Source: Paucibacter sp. KBW04 (GTDB taxonomy: Bacteria > Pseudomonadota > Gammaproteobacteria > Burkholderiales > Burkholderiaceae_C). Taken from it: a DNA stretch of 64,000 nucleotides. The notes under the pieces are model-generated. The model worked only from the letters and a program-made list of their open reading frames with translations. It was not told the origin of the DNA and did not search any database. The stretch is from the NCBI RefSeq assembly GCF_003852425.1, contig NZ_QAJN01000019.1, forward strand, positions 39,545-103,544, in the 5' to 3' direction. Positions 1 through 8,965 of this stretch are shown in pieces (position 1 is the stretch's first letter; each line of letters starts with the position of its first letter). Made by a program: the position numbers and the translations under genes.

Positions 1-1
1 C

Positions 2-2224
2 TCGGTGTACGGCACAGAAAGTGCCGACTCGATAAATGCGCCACTCTCAAGTGACTGTCTGCTCTACGGCTTAGGTGGTGATGACAACATCGTCGGTAGC
101 GCCGGGAACGATCTGCTGGATGGCGGCACGGACAACGATAGCCTTAGCGGTGATGAGGGAAATGATTCTCTCCGCGGTGGGCAGGGCAACGATAGCGCCT
201 ACGGCGGCCTAGGCCGCGACACGCTTCAGGGAGGTGCAGGCAATGATTACCTGGATGGACAGTCGGGCGCCGACGTCTACCAGTTCGCCCGCGGCGATGG
301 GGCGGACACTATAAACGGAGCCCTTTCTGAGGCTTTCACCTTCGACGAGTTGCAATTCGCAACAGGTATCGCGCCGAGTGATGTGACCGTCATTTCCAAT
401 GGCGGTGGCACAGACATGCTCGTAACTATCAATGGCACGACCGACTCCGTTTTGGTTGCAGGATTCCTCTTCGCAAGTTCTTCGTTCTCAACTATCCGGT
501 TCGCAGACGGGACCACATGGACTCGTGAACACCTGATTGGCCAACTTACCTCCATCTTTGGCACGAACGGTGCTGATAGTCTGACGGGTGGGGCGGGAGC
601 AGAAAGATTGTTTGGCTTGGGGGGGAACGATACGCTGAATGGTGGAGCTGGCTGGGACACCTTGGACGGTGGTGTCGGTGCTGACCGTATGCTTGGAGGT
701 GTGGGGAACGACAGTTATATCGTCGACTCCACCTCCGATGTTGTCATCGAAAATTCGGGAGAGGGTTTCAACGATGGCGTTGAGAGCTTTGTCACCTACA
801 CATTGCCGAGCAACGTCGAGTCCTTAATTCTGTCGGGCGCTGCAAATATCAATGGTACGGGCAATAGCTTGGGGAACTTCCTAGCCGGCAACTCAGGTAA
901 CAATTCGTTAAGTGGTGCTGCGGGGGTGGACGATCTCTTCGGTAACGAGGGCAACGACACCCTCAATGGCGGCACTGGTGATGACTACATGGCAGGAGGC
1001 CTCGGCGACGACAGCTATGTGGTGGACTCGACACCGGTCTGGAATGGCGAGGAGCTGGTAGCTGGTGACTTCGTTGAAGAAGGGGTGAACGAGGGAGTAG
1101 ATAGCGTCTCGGCAAGCGTTGTTTACGAATTACCAGCTAATGTTGAAAACCTTACGTTGACCGGAACGGCCAGTATCGGGGGTGGAGGCAACGGAATGGC
1201 TAACTTGCTGACTGGCAACAGCGGAGCCAATCGCCTCGTTGGGCAGGACGGCAACGACACTCTGAATGGCGGTTCTGGTGTCGACACCTTGATCGGCGGA
1301 GCAGGAGATGACAGCTTCGTCGTCGATGCTTCTGGCGAACTCATCGCAGAAAATGCGAATGAAGGTATTGACAGTGTCCAGTCCAGTGTTACTCATACTT
1401 TGGGCGCCAATGTCGAGAACCTGACGCTGACCGGCAGTTCGAGGATCAATGGCACAGGCAATGTGCTGGACAACGTGTTGATTGGAAACAGCGCCAACAA
1501 CACGCTGACCGGCGCTGCGGGTAATGACACTTTGGACGGCGGCGCCGGCATCGACACCATGGTTGGCGGCCAGGGTAACGATACTTTCTACGTGTCTGTT
1601 GCCACCGATGTAGTCACCGAGGCAGCGTCAGAAGGAGTCGATACAGTCAATTCAGTCGTGACCTATACGCTGGGCACGAACGTTGAAAATCTCACGCTGT
1701 CAGGGGTTTCCGCAATTAACGGAACCGGCAATACGCTGGACAACGTGCTGCAAGGCAATGCCATGGCCAACACCTTGACGAGTTCAGCGGGCAATGACAC
1801 TTTGGATGGGGCGGCAGGGAATGACACTCTTGTAGGTGGAACAGGCGCGGATCGATATCGCTTTGGCCGTGGCTATGGCATGGATCGGGTCAATGAAAAT
1901 GATTCGACGGCGAACGTTTTGGACTGGGTAGAGCTCGGTGCAAACGTAGTCCAGTCCGACGTGAAGTTTGTTCGCAACGTAAATGCGCTTGAGTTGCGAA
2001 TCAACGGGACGACAGATGTCTTGAGCATAGAGAACTGGTTTTCAGGCGCTCAGTATCACGTTGAGCGTTTCAAGTTCTCTGATGGCGCGATCTTGACAAA
2101 TACGCAGGTCGCTTCTCTCGTCCAGGCGATGTCGTCGTTTAATGCTCCAGCATCGACTACAACGGCAATTTGGCGAGACACTTCCTGGCGTCGCGGCAGC
2201 ATGGTGCTTGTGGCTGACTACTGA
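2..2224 (+). CDS. RTX / hemolysin-type calcium-binding repeat protein (5' end outside window)
   Basis: The reading frame is open at the left edge, so this is only the C-terminal part (about 740 residues) of a larger protein. It contains many glycine- and aspartate-rich nonapeptides of the GGxGxDxLx type (for example GGLGRDTLQGGAGNDYLDGG-like stretches), grouped in at least five blocks. Between the blocks are repeated segments of about 80 residues with the pattern 'VENLTLTG..INGTGN'. Two segments, about residues 92-175 and 610-700, resemble the hemolysin-type calcium-binding related domain ('YRFGRG', 'RFADG/KFSDG'). Known RTX proteins bind calcium in these repeats and are exported by type I secretion using an uncleaved C-terminal signal. 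No ABC/MFP export genes lie in the window. The N-terminal effector or adhesin module cannot be seen, so function stays open. It ends at TGA 2222-2224. Confidence 0.85.
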   Translation, partial: SVYGTESADSINAPLSSDCLLYGLGGDDNIVGSAGNDLLDGGTDNDSLSGDEGNDSLRGGQGNDSAYGGLGRDTLQGGAGNDYLDGQSGADVYQFARGDGADTINGALSEAFTFDELQFATGIAPSDVTVISNGGGTDMLVTINGTTDSVLVAGFLFASSSFSTIRFADGTTWTREHLIGQLTSIFGTNGADSLTGGAGAERLFGLGGNDTLNGGAGWDTLDGGVGADRMLGGVGNDSYIVDSTSDVVIENSGEGFNDGVESFVTYTLPSNVESLILSGAANINGTGNSLGNFLAGNSGNNSLSGAAGVDDLFGNEGNDTLNGGTGDDYMAGGLGDDSYVVDSTPVWNGEELVAGDFVEEGVNEGVDSVSASVVYELPANVENLTLTGTASIGGGGNGMANLLTGNSGANRLVGQDGNDTLNGGSGVDTLIGGAGDDSFVVDASGELIAENANEGIDSVQSSVTHTLGANVENLTLTGSSRINGTGNVLDNVLIGNSANNTLTGAAGNDTLDGGAGIDTMVGGQGNDTFYVSVATDVVTEAASEGVDTVNSVVTYTLGTNVENLTLSGVSAINGTGNTLDNVLQGNAMANTLTSSAGNDTLDGAAGNDTLVGGTGADRYRFGRGYGMDRVNENDSTANVLDWVELGANVVQSDVKFVRNVNALELRINGTTDVLSIENWFSGAQYHVERFKFSDGAILTNTQVASLVQAMSSFNAPASTTTAIWRDTSWRRGSMVLVADY

Positions 2225-2422
2225 GTTCATTGACGGCCGGGCAGGCTCGTTTTAGGACCTCGCTCGGGCCGACACAGTCTCAAAATTCCGAACAGTTTCT
2301 TTGGCGCATCGACCTGCTGAGGATGTTGGCCTCCCATCGAAGCAACTCGCTTTCGAACTTTGGAGGTGGCTTGCTATTTGTTTCTAGATGGGCGCTGAGT
2401 TTTCAAGCGCCACGTCTTTCAT

Positions 2423-3325
2423 TCATGTCCACCGCAGAAAGCTCGGATGCCAAGTCGCAGTCGCTCGACTACGTGTGATGGCAGTTTCCGTCGGTAGCCT
2501 TAGCAGTGTGTCTAGGAGAGTGACTGTGTCGCCGAGTGTTGCCGCCTCAATGCGATTTTTGTTCAGGAAGGCTTGCCATTGGCGCAGCTTGGCCGCGTCT
2601 TCGCTGAATTGCTTGGTTAGGGCCAGTGGACGCTCGGCTGGCAGTACGGTCTGGCGCCGAGAAAATGTGGCGGTGATGGCTTTGGCAAGCGTCGCGCTGT
2701 CCAGCTCTGTACGCCTTGCAATGACGGCGATGTCGAAGAAGTCCTTCATGCGAGTATTGGCCTGACCGAGCATCACCATGGCTTGGTACTTTTCTGCGAT
2801 CACGGTGTAGACCGGATAGACCCGCAGCGAGGGCGACTGGAAATCGCTGAGCAAAGTGGGGTAGGACACCGTTAGAGGGCCTGGCGTTACGGCGTCACCG
2901 AAGCCAACGTCAATTTGGAGGGCGCAACGTGCGGACCCGATCCGTGCCGTCAGGGTGATGCGGGTGCCGCCATAAGGGTTCTCTTCACGAATGGCGTCTG
3001 CCTTGACGGTGTCGGGGTCGAACACGATGCCGTCAGCCAAGTCCATGCCAGCGACTTCGCGGAATGTAGCAATCAGATCTTGCTCGTCGTCAGGACCGAA
3101 TCCCAACAGGTCTGCGTCCCGCGTTGGGCGATGTGGGGTGTCGTACCAAAGAGAGAAGAGCAGGGCGCCTTTGAGCAAGAACCGGTCAGCGTATTGGGAG
3201 GTACTGATGCGGGCGAGTAAGCGCTCCAGCCCAAAACGGTTGAGCAAAAGGCTGTAATCGTCGCCTCGCTGCTTGGCCAAGGCCAGCAGACGTGCGAGGA
3301 TGGATGCCGATAGATTTGCGCTCAT
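2423..3325 (-). CDS. abiEii: AbiEii-type nucleotidyltransferase toxin
   Basis: This 300-residue protein has the AbiEii/AbiGii nucleotidyltransferase pattern. It shows 'LLKGALLFSLW' near residue 50, then 'RPTRDADLLG' (the polymerase-beta-like G..R.T.D.D motif) near 67-76, and a C-terminal 'EKYQAMV..........RMKDFFDI' segment near 178-197. The family is the toxin half of the AbiE type IV toxin-antitoxin system, known for phage abortive infection and for transferring nucleotides to RNA targets. Its ATG overlaps the stop of the upstream AbiEi-like gene by four bases (3322-3325), so the two are translationally coupled in the usual antitoxin-first order. Length is normal for the family. Whether it acts in phage defence or only stabilises the island is not known. 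Confidence 0.85.
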   Translation of the reverse strand: MSANLSASILARLLALAKQRGDDYSLLLNRFGLERLLARISTSQYADRFLLKGALLFSLWYDTPHRPTRDADLLGFGPDDEQDLIATFREVAGMDLADGIVFDPDTVKADAIREENPYGGTRITLTARIGSARCALQIDVGFGDAVTPGPLTVSYPTLLSDFQSPSLRVYPVYTVIAEKYQAMVMLGQANTRMKDFFDIAVIARRTELDSATLAKAITATFSRRQTVLPAERPLALTKQFSEDAAKLRQWQAFLNKNRIEAATLGDTVTLLDTLLRLPTETAITRSRATATWHPSFLRWT

Positions 3326-3921
3326 GCCATCACTGCCTCGAGGTAAGGTTGCATGACGCGTTCGACACGATTAATTCTGGCGAAGTGATTCAACTCGTCC
3401 ATGGTGACCAGGCGGTTCCGCCAGGCATCTTTGAGCGCCTCTAGGGCTACATCCAGGCCGATCTTGTTGCGGAACTTGAAACAGTCGGTCACGGTTTTGG
3501 CGACGCTGTAGACGCGGATTGGTGAGCCTTGCTCTGTCACGGTCTGGATCCCTGCTGAGTAGGCTTCGCCCCTTAGGCGTGCGATGCGCAGTGTTGGGTA
3601 GTCCAGCGCTGGGGTCTGTGTGGCTTCCGGTAGTGCGACCCATACTTCATAAGGCATTTGAGTGCCTATGCCGTGGAACTGCAGCGCGCTCAGCAGGCAC
3701 AGAACGGCTTTTGGCACGCGCTTGCATACTTCGATCAAGGTCTGGTGCTCTGTGAGCTCCGCATCAGGCAGGCTGTAGAGGCCTCGCGCCGTTCGTTGCA
3801 GTTTGCCGGCATGGTGCAGCTTGAGCAGCAGCTGTGGCGACCAGCCGTGCTCTCGCAGGTCTGCGGCGCGTAGCACGCGCCGGTGGCGAGCAAGGGCAAG
3901 GATTTGGTCGGACTGGCTCAT
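3322..3921 (-). CDS. abiEi: AbiEi-family antitoxin / transcriptional regulator
   Basis: This is a 199-residue protein when started at the ATG at 3921 ('MSQSDQILAL'). An in-frame start eight codons upstream exists but lacks similarity to the family N terminus. Residues 1-55 look like the winged-helix region of AbiEi proteins ('RVLRAADLREHGWSPQLLLKLHHAGKLQ', then 'RGLYSLPD'). The C-terminal part ('IRVYSVAKTVTDCFKFRNKIG...ALKDAWR') matches the conserved AbiEi core. In known AbiE systems this protein represses its own promoter and blocks the toxin. It sits directly upstream of and overlaps abiEii. The 235-base gap to the next gene on the right should hold the promoter, but I could not pick a convincing operator. 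Confidence 0.85.
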   Translation of the reverse strand: MSQSDQILALARHRRVLRAADLREHGWSPQLLLKLHHAGKLQRTARGLYSLPDAELTEHQTLIEVCKRVPKAVLCLLSALQFHGIGTQMPYEVWVALPEATQTPALDYPTLRIARLRGEAYSAGIQTVTEQGSPIRVYSVAKTVTDCFKFRNKIGLDVALEALKDAWRNRLVTMDELNHFARINRVERVMQPYLEAVMA

Positions 3922-4180
3922 GTGCTCAGAGTTTAATAGTCGCATGACTTATTTTCAAGTAATGCGAATTTTCTTTCAACTTATCGTCCTTGGAGTGAAC
4001 GCCTACGCGCAATTCGAAAGATTCAATCGGATCCACGGGCCGAGGAGTGATACTGGTAAGTAACGCATAATCTAAGCGGTATCAATATGCTGGGAACTCG
4101 CCTTTGATCGCCGCAGTAAGAACGATTGGTTTATGCGAACGGATCGTGCCCGCGTCTAGACTTCTGTAAGAACATTTCAC

Positions 4181-4981
4181 ATGCTCACGTTGGTAGAGCC
4201 TCGAAGATCGATTGCGACTTTGATTGCCTCTCGGCCAAAGTGCCCTGAACTACTCCTTCATGCCGTGTCAACCGTTGTGACTCAACGCCGGCCCTCGGAT
4301 AAGTTGATACTGGTATTTGACCGAGACATGCCAGATGCGGCGGTGCTGTTGGCGATTGAGCGTGATTGCGCGGACTTGTCGCTGACCATCCTTCGGAATC
4401 AAGGAAGCCCTGGTGCGGCAGGTACTTGGAACACCGGACTTGCATGGCTTCAGGCGCAAGGCTTCACAGGTTATGTGGCCGTTCTCGATGATGATGACGA
4501 ATGGGACGATGACCATTTGGCCCGTTGTGAACTGGCCAGTGGCGACGGAACAGCCGACGTTGTGCTGTCCGGACTTCGAGTCAAGAAGGATGGCGTCGAG
4601 TTACCTAGAGAGCCGCTGGCTTCAGTTCGCAGAGATGACTTTCTCGCCGGCAACCCAGGTTGGCAGGGCAGCAATACCTTCGTGAGTCTTGAGGCCTTGT
4701 TGAGGGTCGGAGGCTTTACCGATGGGCTGCCGAGCACCAATGACAGGGATCTGGCTGTTCGGCTGTTGAGTCTTCCAGCTTTGAACGTGGCATTCACTCA
4801 TCGAATGACGGCGACTTGGCATATCAACACAAAGGGCGACGCGCTGTCGCGCCCTGGTAGTGCCGAGAAGCGAGATGGGCTCATTCGCTTCCTTGCGATG
4901 CATGGCGACTTGATGACACCTGAAATCCGGGCCAAGTTCAAGGCACGAGCTCGAGACTTGTTCGGCGTGGAGGTTTTTTAG
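4181..4981 (+). CDS. Family 2 glycosyltransferase
   Basis: This 266-residue protein has a GT-A fold pattern. An N-terminal nucleotide-sugar region ('IATLIASRPKCPELLLHAVSTVV') is followed by the acidic metal-binding motif 'AVLDDDDEWDDDH' near residue 105 and an acceptor-side motif 'STNDRDLAVRLL' near 186. GT2 enzymes transfer sugars from nucleotide donors during polysaccharide, LPS or protein glycosylation. The donor and acceptor cannot be read from the sequence. It ends only two bases before the large glycosyltransferase that follows, so they are one transcription unit. The codon use is less GC-rich than in the core genes to the right, which fits an acquired glycan locus. Confidence 0.8.
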   Translation: MLTLVEPRRSIATLIASRPKCPELLLHAVSTVVTQRRPSDKLILVFDRDMPDAAVLLAIERDCADLSLTILRNQGSPGAAGTWNTGLAWLQAQGFTGYVAVLDDDDEWDDDHLARCELASGDGTADVVLSGLRVKKDGVELPREPLASVRRDDFLAGNPGWQGSNTFVSLEALLRVGGFTDGLPSTNDRDLAVRLLSLPALNVAFTHRMTATWHINTKGDALSRPGSAEKRDGLIRFLAMHGDLMTPEIRAKFKARARDLFGVEVF

Positions 4982-4983
4982 CG

Positions 4984-7900
4984 ATGGCATTGGGCAGTCA
5001 ATCTCACTCTCGTGACTGGTCTGAGCCAACCCGGCCTGCGGTCAGGCTGACGCATCGGAACATGCACTTCATCAAGGCACCAATGGACCTGGCTTTGCAC
5101 GCTGAGGTCGTGGTTGGGGTGACCCATCGCAACCATCCAGAGGAGCTTCGAGTTGCTCTGGAGTCTGCACTTGCTCAGGAAGCTCCATTTGGCGTTTTCT
5201 GCTTGGTGCTCGATGACAGTTCTGACGAGGGGTGGATGAACTCTTTGAGCCCCGAATTGTTGGCAGATCCGAGAATCGTGATCGCCGCGGGAGCATTTGG
5301 GTCACCTGCTCAGGCTAGAAACGGGTTACTTGACTTGGTGGATCAGCACTTCCCGAACGCCAGATGGGTGGCGCGAATGGATGCAGATGATCGGTTTGCA
5401 ACTCAAGTAAGTTTGCGGGCCATGATTGAAGCTGGCCATACCTACGGCAGCAAGTACGTGGTGGGTAGCAACAGCTTGTCAGTGGATGGCGTAGTGCTTT
5501 CGGGCGTCAACGTCGCGAGTTCGGCGACGCTTTTGGATCGGGGGCGGTTGAATGCTTTCATACAAGCGTTTTGTCGCCATGAAGTTCCCAACGAATTGCC
5601 TTCCTGCAACCTGGTGCTGAGAACCCAATCCGGCATTCGGTATCCCAGTTCGGTCAGTGCGGAAGATCACTGGTTGGTGGCTGGGTTGCTCATGCACCAT
5701 CCGCACGACGGCTGTGTTGTCGCTGATCCCGTCTATGCCGTTTATTCCCTCGGTGGTGCTGCAACGCTTGCCAATAAGCAGTCAGAGGCTTGGACAAAGT
5801 CGCGACTGGCGCTGGCAAGTGCGGCCGATGTCTGGTACCAAACGCATCAGGCGCCAGGCGCCAAACTGTTGGGGTGGGGGCAAGAGGGCGTGGTGTGGCG
5901 CCAAGCATCGCTTGTTTACAAACGCTTCTATCCCTATGCCGTAACTATGCCGGAGTTGGTCGATATCAAGCGGCTAGCGGATCTTGCAGGTGATGCGGTT
6001 ATCTCATTTGAGCCGCATGCCGACGATGGGCCAGGCGCTCGAATACTTTTGTGCCCAGAGCCTCTGGCGGAACTTCCGCAACGATGGCTCCCGATGCTCA
6101 CGCGTCAATTTCTGCAGAAGCTGTATCGAGCAGGCGTGGTCACCAGCAATGTCAAGCGTGACAACTTGAGACTGACCCTTTCCGGCGAACTGCAGTACAT
6201 CGACATCGGGCGCGACATCGTCAAACTGACTGCTTCAAGATTCTTGGATTGCGCGGCACGCTTGTTTGCAATTGGTGAGTTGGGCTGGTCGGATCATGAG
6301 TTGGCAAGACGTAAGACGATTGCTCGGGAGGCTGATGTATTTCGGGCACTCCCGGGATTCGAAGCCTTTTACGGTGAACTTGTTTTTGCTTTGCATCCTG
6401 ACTGCGATCTCAGCGGTTTCAGCACAGAAACTTTGTACGCCCCGGCTGACCACCGGGATGTCACGTTATTGATCAAATGCTGCCCGCAAGATGCCATGAC
6501 GATTGATAGTCAGGTTCGGCATTTGGTTGGTGAACTTCGACTTCGTGCTCGATTCGCAAAGACGGTTCTTCTTGTCGACCAGTTTGAAGGGCCATACCTT
6601 CGCCAGTACGCTGCTGGTGACCTTTCGCAACTGTTGTCCTCCATAGAGCACTTGCATCAGGATGCGGTGCTAGATGAGGTCTGGCTGGCACCAAATGACC
6701 CCAAGGTAGTCGGGAATGTCCACCGTCGCTGGTTCGCGGCACCATATGCGACGCTTTCCCATACCTCTCAGGGAGCGCCAGTTGCTTCTCAGGTTTGGGC
6801 ATTTGATCGCGTTCAAACGCCGTACGTCTTGCAGATGGATGTCGATGTCTTCATTGGAGGAACTGACGCAAGCCACGATGTTCTGTCGGACATGAAACAA
6901 GCATGCGCTGAACCCGGGGTTTGGTGTGTGGGCTTCAACATTCCTCAGAGCCGGCAGGGCTTCAAACCCTACGAGGGGAGGCCAGACCAGTTCGCGCCGG
7001 AAGTTCGTTGTGGCCTGTTGAACTTGGAGCGAATCAAACGCTCAGCGCCGTTTGAGAACCCGGTCATCGAAGGGCGACTGTCTTGGATGTGGCACCGGGC
7101 GCTGCAACAAGCGCAGCCCAAGCTGGGTATGTGCAGTGTGCGAGGTGGTGATAGCCGGACTTTCTACGTGCATCCAAGGAACGAAGACAAGCACCTTGAG
7201 ACATTGGACCAATTGCGGGACCTTATCGGACAAGGTTGTATTCCGGCAGGCCAGGCTGACGCGTGGGATCTGGTTCCTTCTGCAAGGTGGCATCGAAAGC
7301 CGCGCTTTGAAGACATCGTCTTCTTGCTTTTTGGGCGGGACACCCCCTCTAATAAGCTGGAACGCTGCTTTGCATCTTTGGCAAGCCAATCTTGCCAAGA
7401 CTTCGGTGTCGTATTCATCGAGGACGGAGGCTCTGCTCTCGCCGCGGCTGAATTACCCCAGCGCATTGGCCCGCTGAAAGATCGCGTTACGTTGATCAGG
7501 CGAACCGCTCAGGCCGGCTACATGGCTAATTTCAATGAGGCGGTCTTGACGATCTGCCCGCGCCCTGAGTCCTTGATGGTGGTCTTGGATCAGGATGATG
7601 CGCTGATGCATGTTGACGTGGTCAAAATGCTCCGGGAGGCTTGGCAAGCGGGGGCTGATCTGATTAACGCACCCATGTTTAGGCCAGAAAAGCCCTTGGC
7701 CCAATACAGGGTTGACTACGCCCAACCTCGCCAGCGAGGAGGTGGCAATGTTTGGAGTCATTTACGAGCGTTCCGCAAGTCACTCTTCGAGCGGGTGCCC
7801 TCCAGTGCATGGGAGAGCGCGCCTGACGCTTGGTGCCTATCAGATTTTCTGACCATGGTGCCGATGGCTGAGTTGGCGGAAAAGCCCACTTGGCTTGATG

Positions 7901-8019
7901 GGCCTTACCTTTATTGGCATCAACGATTGCCCTACTCCGCCGAGCGGAAAGAAAGAGAGCAGGCCATGAAAACCTGGTTGTTTACGCAGCCTTCACTTGC
8001 GACTCAAGCGCTCGGCTGA
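4984..8019 (+). CDS. Giant glycosyltransferase fusion: GT2 - kinase-like - GT-A-like - GT2
   Basis: This 1011-residue protein has at least four modules that I can read. Residues about 38-285 are a GT2 domain with 'RMDADDRF' near 131-138. Residues about 290-475 look like a protein-kinase or LPS-kinase fold: a glycine loop 'GWGQEGVVW' near 296, 'VYKRFYP' with a possible ATP-lysine near 311, a catalytic-loop-like 'SNVKRDN' near 387-393 and an 'IDIG' in place of DFG near 406-409. The usual catalytic Asp of the HRD/HGD loop is Asn here. Residues about 485-755 resemble another GT-A region with 'MDVDVF' near 618. Residues about 760-1000 are a second GT2 domain with 'VLDQDDAL' near 867. No signal peptide or membrane segment is apparent. 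It is coupled to the upstream GT2 gene. Its 3' end overlaps the convergent next gene by 38 bases. Role inferred: assembly of a surface or protein glycan. Confidence 0.75.
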   Translation: MALGSQSHSRDWSEPTRPAVRLTHRNMHFIKAPMDLALHAEVVVGVTHRNHPEELRVALESALAQEAPFGVFCLVLDDSSDEGWMNSLSPELLADPRIVIAAGAFGSPAQARNGLLDLVDQHFPNARWVARMDADDRFATQVSLRAMIEAGHTYGSKYVVGSNSLSVDGVVLSGVNVASSATLLDRGRLNAFIQAFCRHEVPNELPSCNLVLRTQSGIRYPSSVSAEDHWLVAGLLMHHPHDGCVVADPVYAVYSLGGAATLANKQSEAWTKSRLALASAADVWYQTHQAPGAKLLGWGQEGVVWRQASLVYKRFYPYAVTMPELVDIKRLADLAGDAVISFEPHADDGPGARILLCPEPLAELPQRWLPMLTRQFLQKLYRAGVVTSNVKRDNLRLTLSGELQYIDIGRDIVKLTASRFLDCAARLFAIGELGWSDHELARRKTIAREADVFRALPGFEAFYGELVFALHPDCDLSGFSTETLYAPADHRDVTLLIKCCPQDAMTIDSQVRHLVGELRLRARFAKTVLLVDQFEGPYLRQYAAGDLSQLLSSIEHLHQDAVLDEVWLAPNDPKVVGNVHRRWFAAPYATLSHTSQGAPVASQVWAFDRVQTPYVLQMDVDVFIGGTDASHDVLSDMKQACAEPGVWCVGFNIPQSRQGFKPYEGRPDQFAPEVRCGLLNLERIKRSAPFENPVIEGRLSWMWHRALQQAQPKLGMCSVRGGDSRTFYVHPRNEDKHLETLDQLRDLIGQGCIPAGQADAWDLVPSARWHRKPRFEDIVFLLFGRDTPSNKLERCFASLASQSCQDFGVVFIEDGGSALAAAELPQRIGPLKDRVTLIRRTAQAGYMANFNEAVLTICPRPESLMVVLDQDDALMHVDVVKMLREAWQAGADLINAPMFRPEKPLAQYRVDYAQPRQRGGGNVWSHLRAFRKSLFERVPSSAWESAPDAWCLSDFLTMVPMAELAEKPTWLDGPYLYWHQRLPYSAERKEREQAMKTWLFTQPSLATQALG

Positions 8020-8842
8020 AGGCGAACTGTTGAGCGCTTCTGATGCTGTGGGCAATCTGCTCGATTAGGGCAGATGCTTGCGCATCGTAGAGCCACCAAT
8101 TGCGCGTATCGCTTTGCTCTCGATCTAGCTGGAACATCGCTTCCAACTTGCGGTTGAGTTCTGACGGTCTCAAAAGTTCAGGCCCGGTCTGAATGGCAAA
8201 TTGAGAGATGCGTTGAATTGGGGCAAGTGACCCGGAGTGTGCTGCCGCCTCCAAATAACCAGCCACTTCAGCAAGATCGATTAGTCGCTTTCCAGCCAAT
8301 AGGGGAAGCTCGGCGTCATCGCGGACGCCTGCTTTGACCAATGGCCAGGACCATCCCAAGCACGGTGAGTTCAACCAACGCAGGAACGTAGTCCTTCGCT
8401 CGCCAAGCCAGTTGTGAAACGCTTGGGGTAGCGGCTTGCGTACAGGCAGATTGCCTGGCCTAGCAAGACTTGGGTCGAATCTGATTCCAATGATTGAAAC
8501 GTCGCAAGCCTCGTCCCATAGGCCGTGGAGAACGGCATAGCCTGTCGAGGGAAGGCAGCCAAGATCGAGTGCTTGTTGCGAGAGGTTTTGGTTGAGGTGC
8601 TCCTCAATTGGGCCAGGCATTGCTCGTTCGCTGTTTGCAAATACGCTTAGCTTTGGCTTGCCGAACACGTCCTTGGTCATGCGTACATCGAGGTTGATGC
8701 CAGTCCTGGTCAATGGCTGGCGCCCGTTGAATGTAAGCGTGACTGCAGCCTCGCGAGGTGGAGGGGATTGAGCTGCGCCATTTCCAAGAATCAAGATTTC
8801 ACCCGACGGGAACAGGCTGTTGACGACTTCAGCGAACTTCAT
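7982..8842 (-). CDS. Sialyltransferase-motif (GT29-like) protein
   Basis: This is a 286-residue protein. It shows three short motifs reminiscent of the sialylmotifs of GT29 enzymes: 'ILILGNGAA' at about 16-24 with 'VTLTFNGR' at 34-41 (compare motif L), 'LPSTGYAVLHGLWDEACDVS' at about 97-116 (compare motif S, PSTG..L..A...CDEV), and 'FHNWLGERR' at 142-150 (compare motif VS). The match is by eye and weak, so glycosyltransferase assignment is an inference supported by the two glycosyltransferase genes it faces. The gene is convergent with the giant glycosyltransferase and overlaps its last 38 bases. There is no signal peptide or membrane helix. The remaining 130 C-terminal residues are not recognised. 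Confidence 0.5.
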   Translation of the reverse strand: MKFAEVVNSLFPSGEILILGNGAAQSPPPREAAVTLTFNGRQPLTRTGINLDVRMTKDVFGKPKLSVFANSERAMPGPIEEHLNQNLSQQALDLGCLPSTGYAVLHGLWDEACDVSIIGIRFDPSLARPGNLPVRKPLPQAFHNWLGERRTTFLRWLNSPCLGWSWPLVKAGVRDDAELPLLAGKRLIDLAEVAGYLEAAAHSGSLAPIQRISQFAIQTGPELLRPSELNRKLEAMFQLDREQSDTRNWWLYDAQASALIEQIAHSIRSAQQFAFSRALESQVKAA

Positions 8843-8965
8843 GTTCGATGGTGTTTTTTGGTACCTGGGCGAGCTGCATCTCTGTCTGCACAGACTTCGG
8901 TGGAGATTTGGCGTACAAATGCCGGAAGATAGATGCGTTCCATAGGTGAAGCCCCCTTCGCCGGA

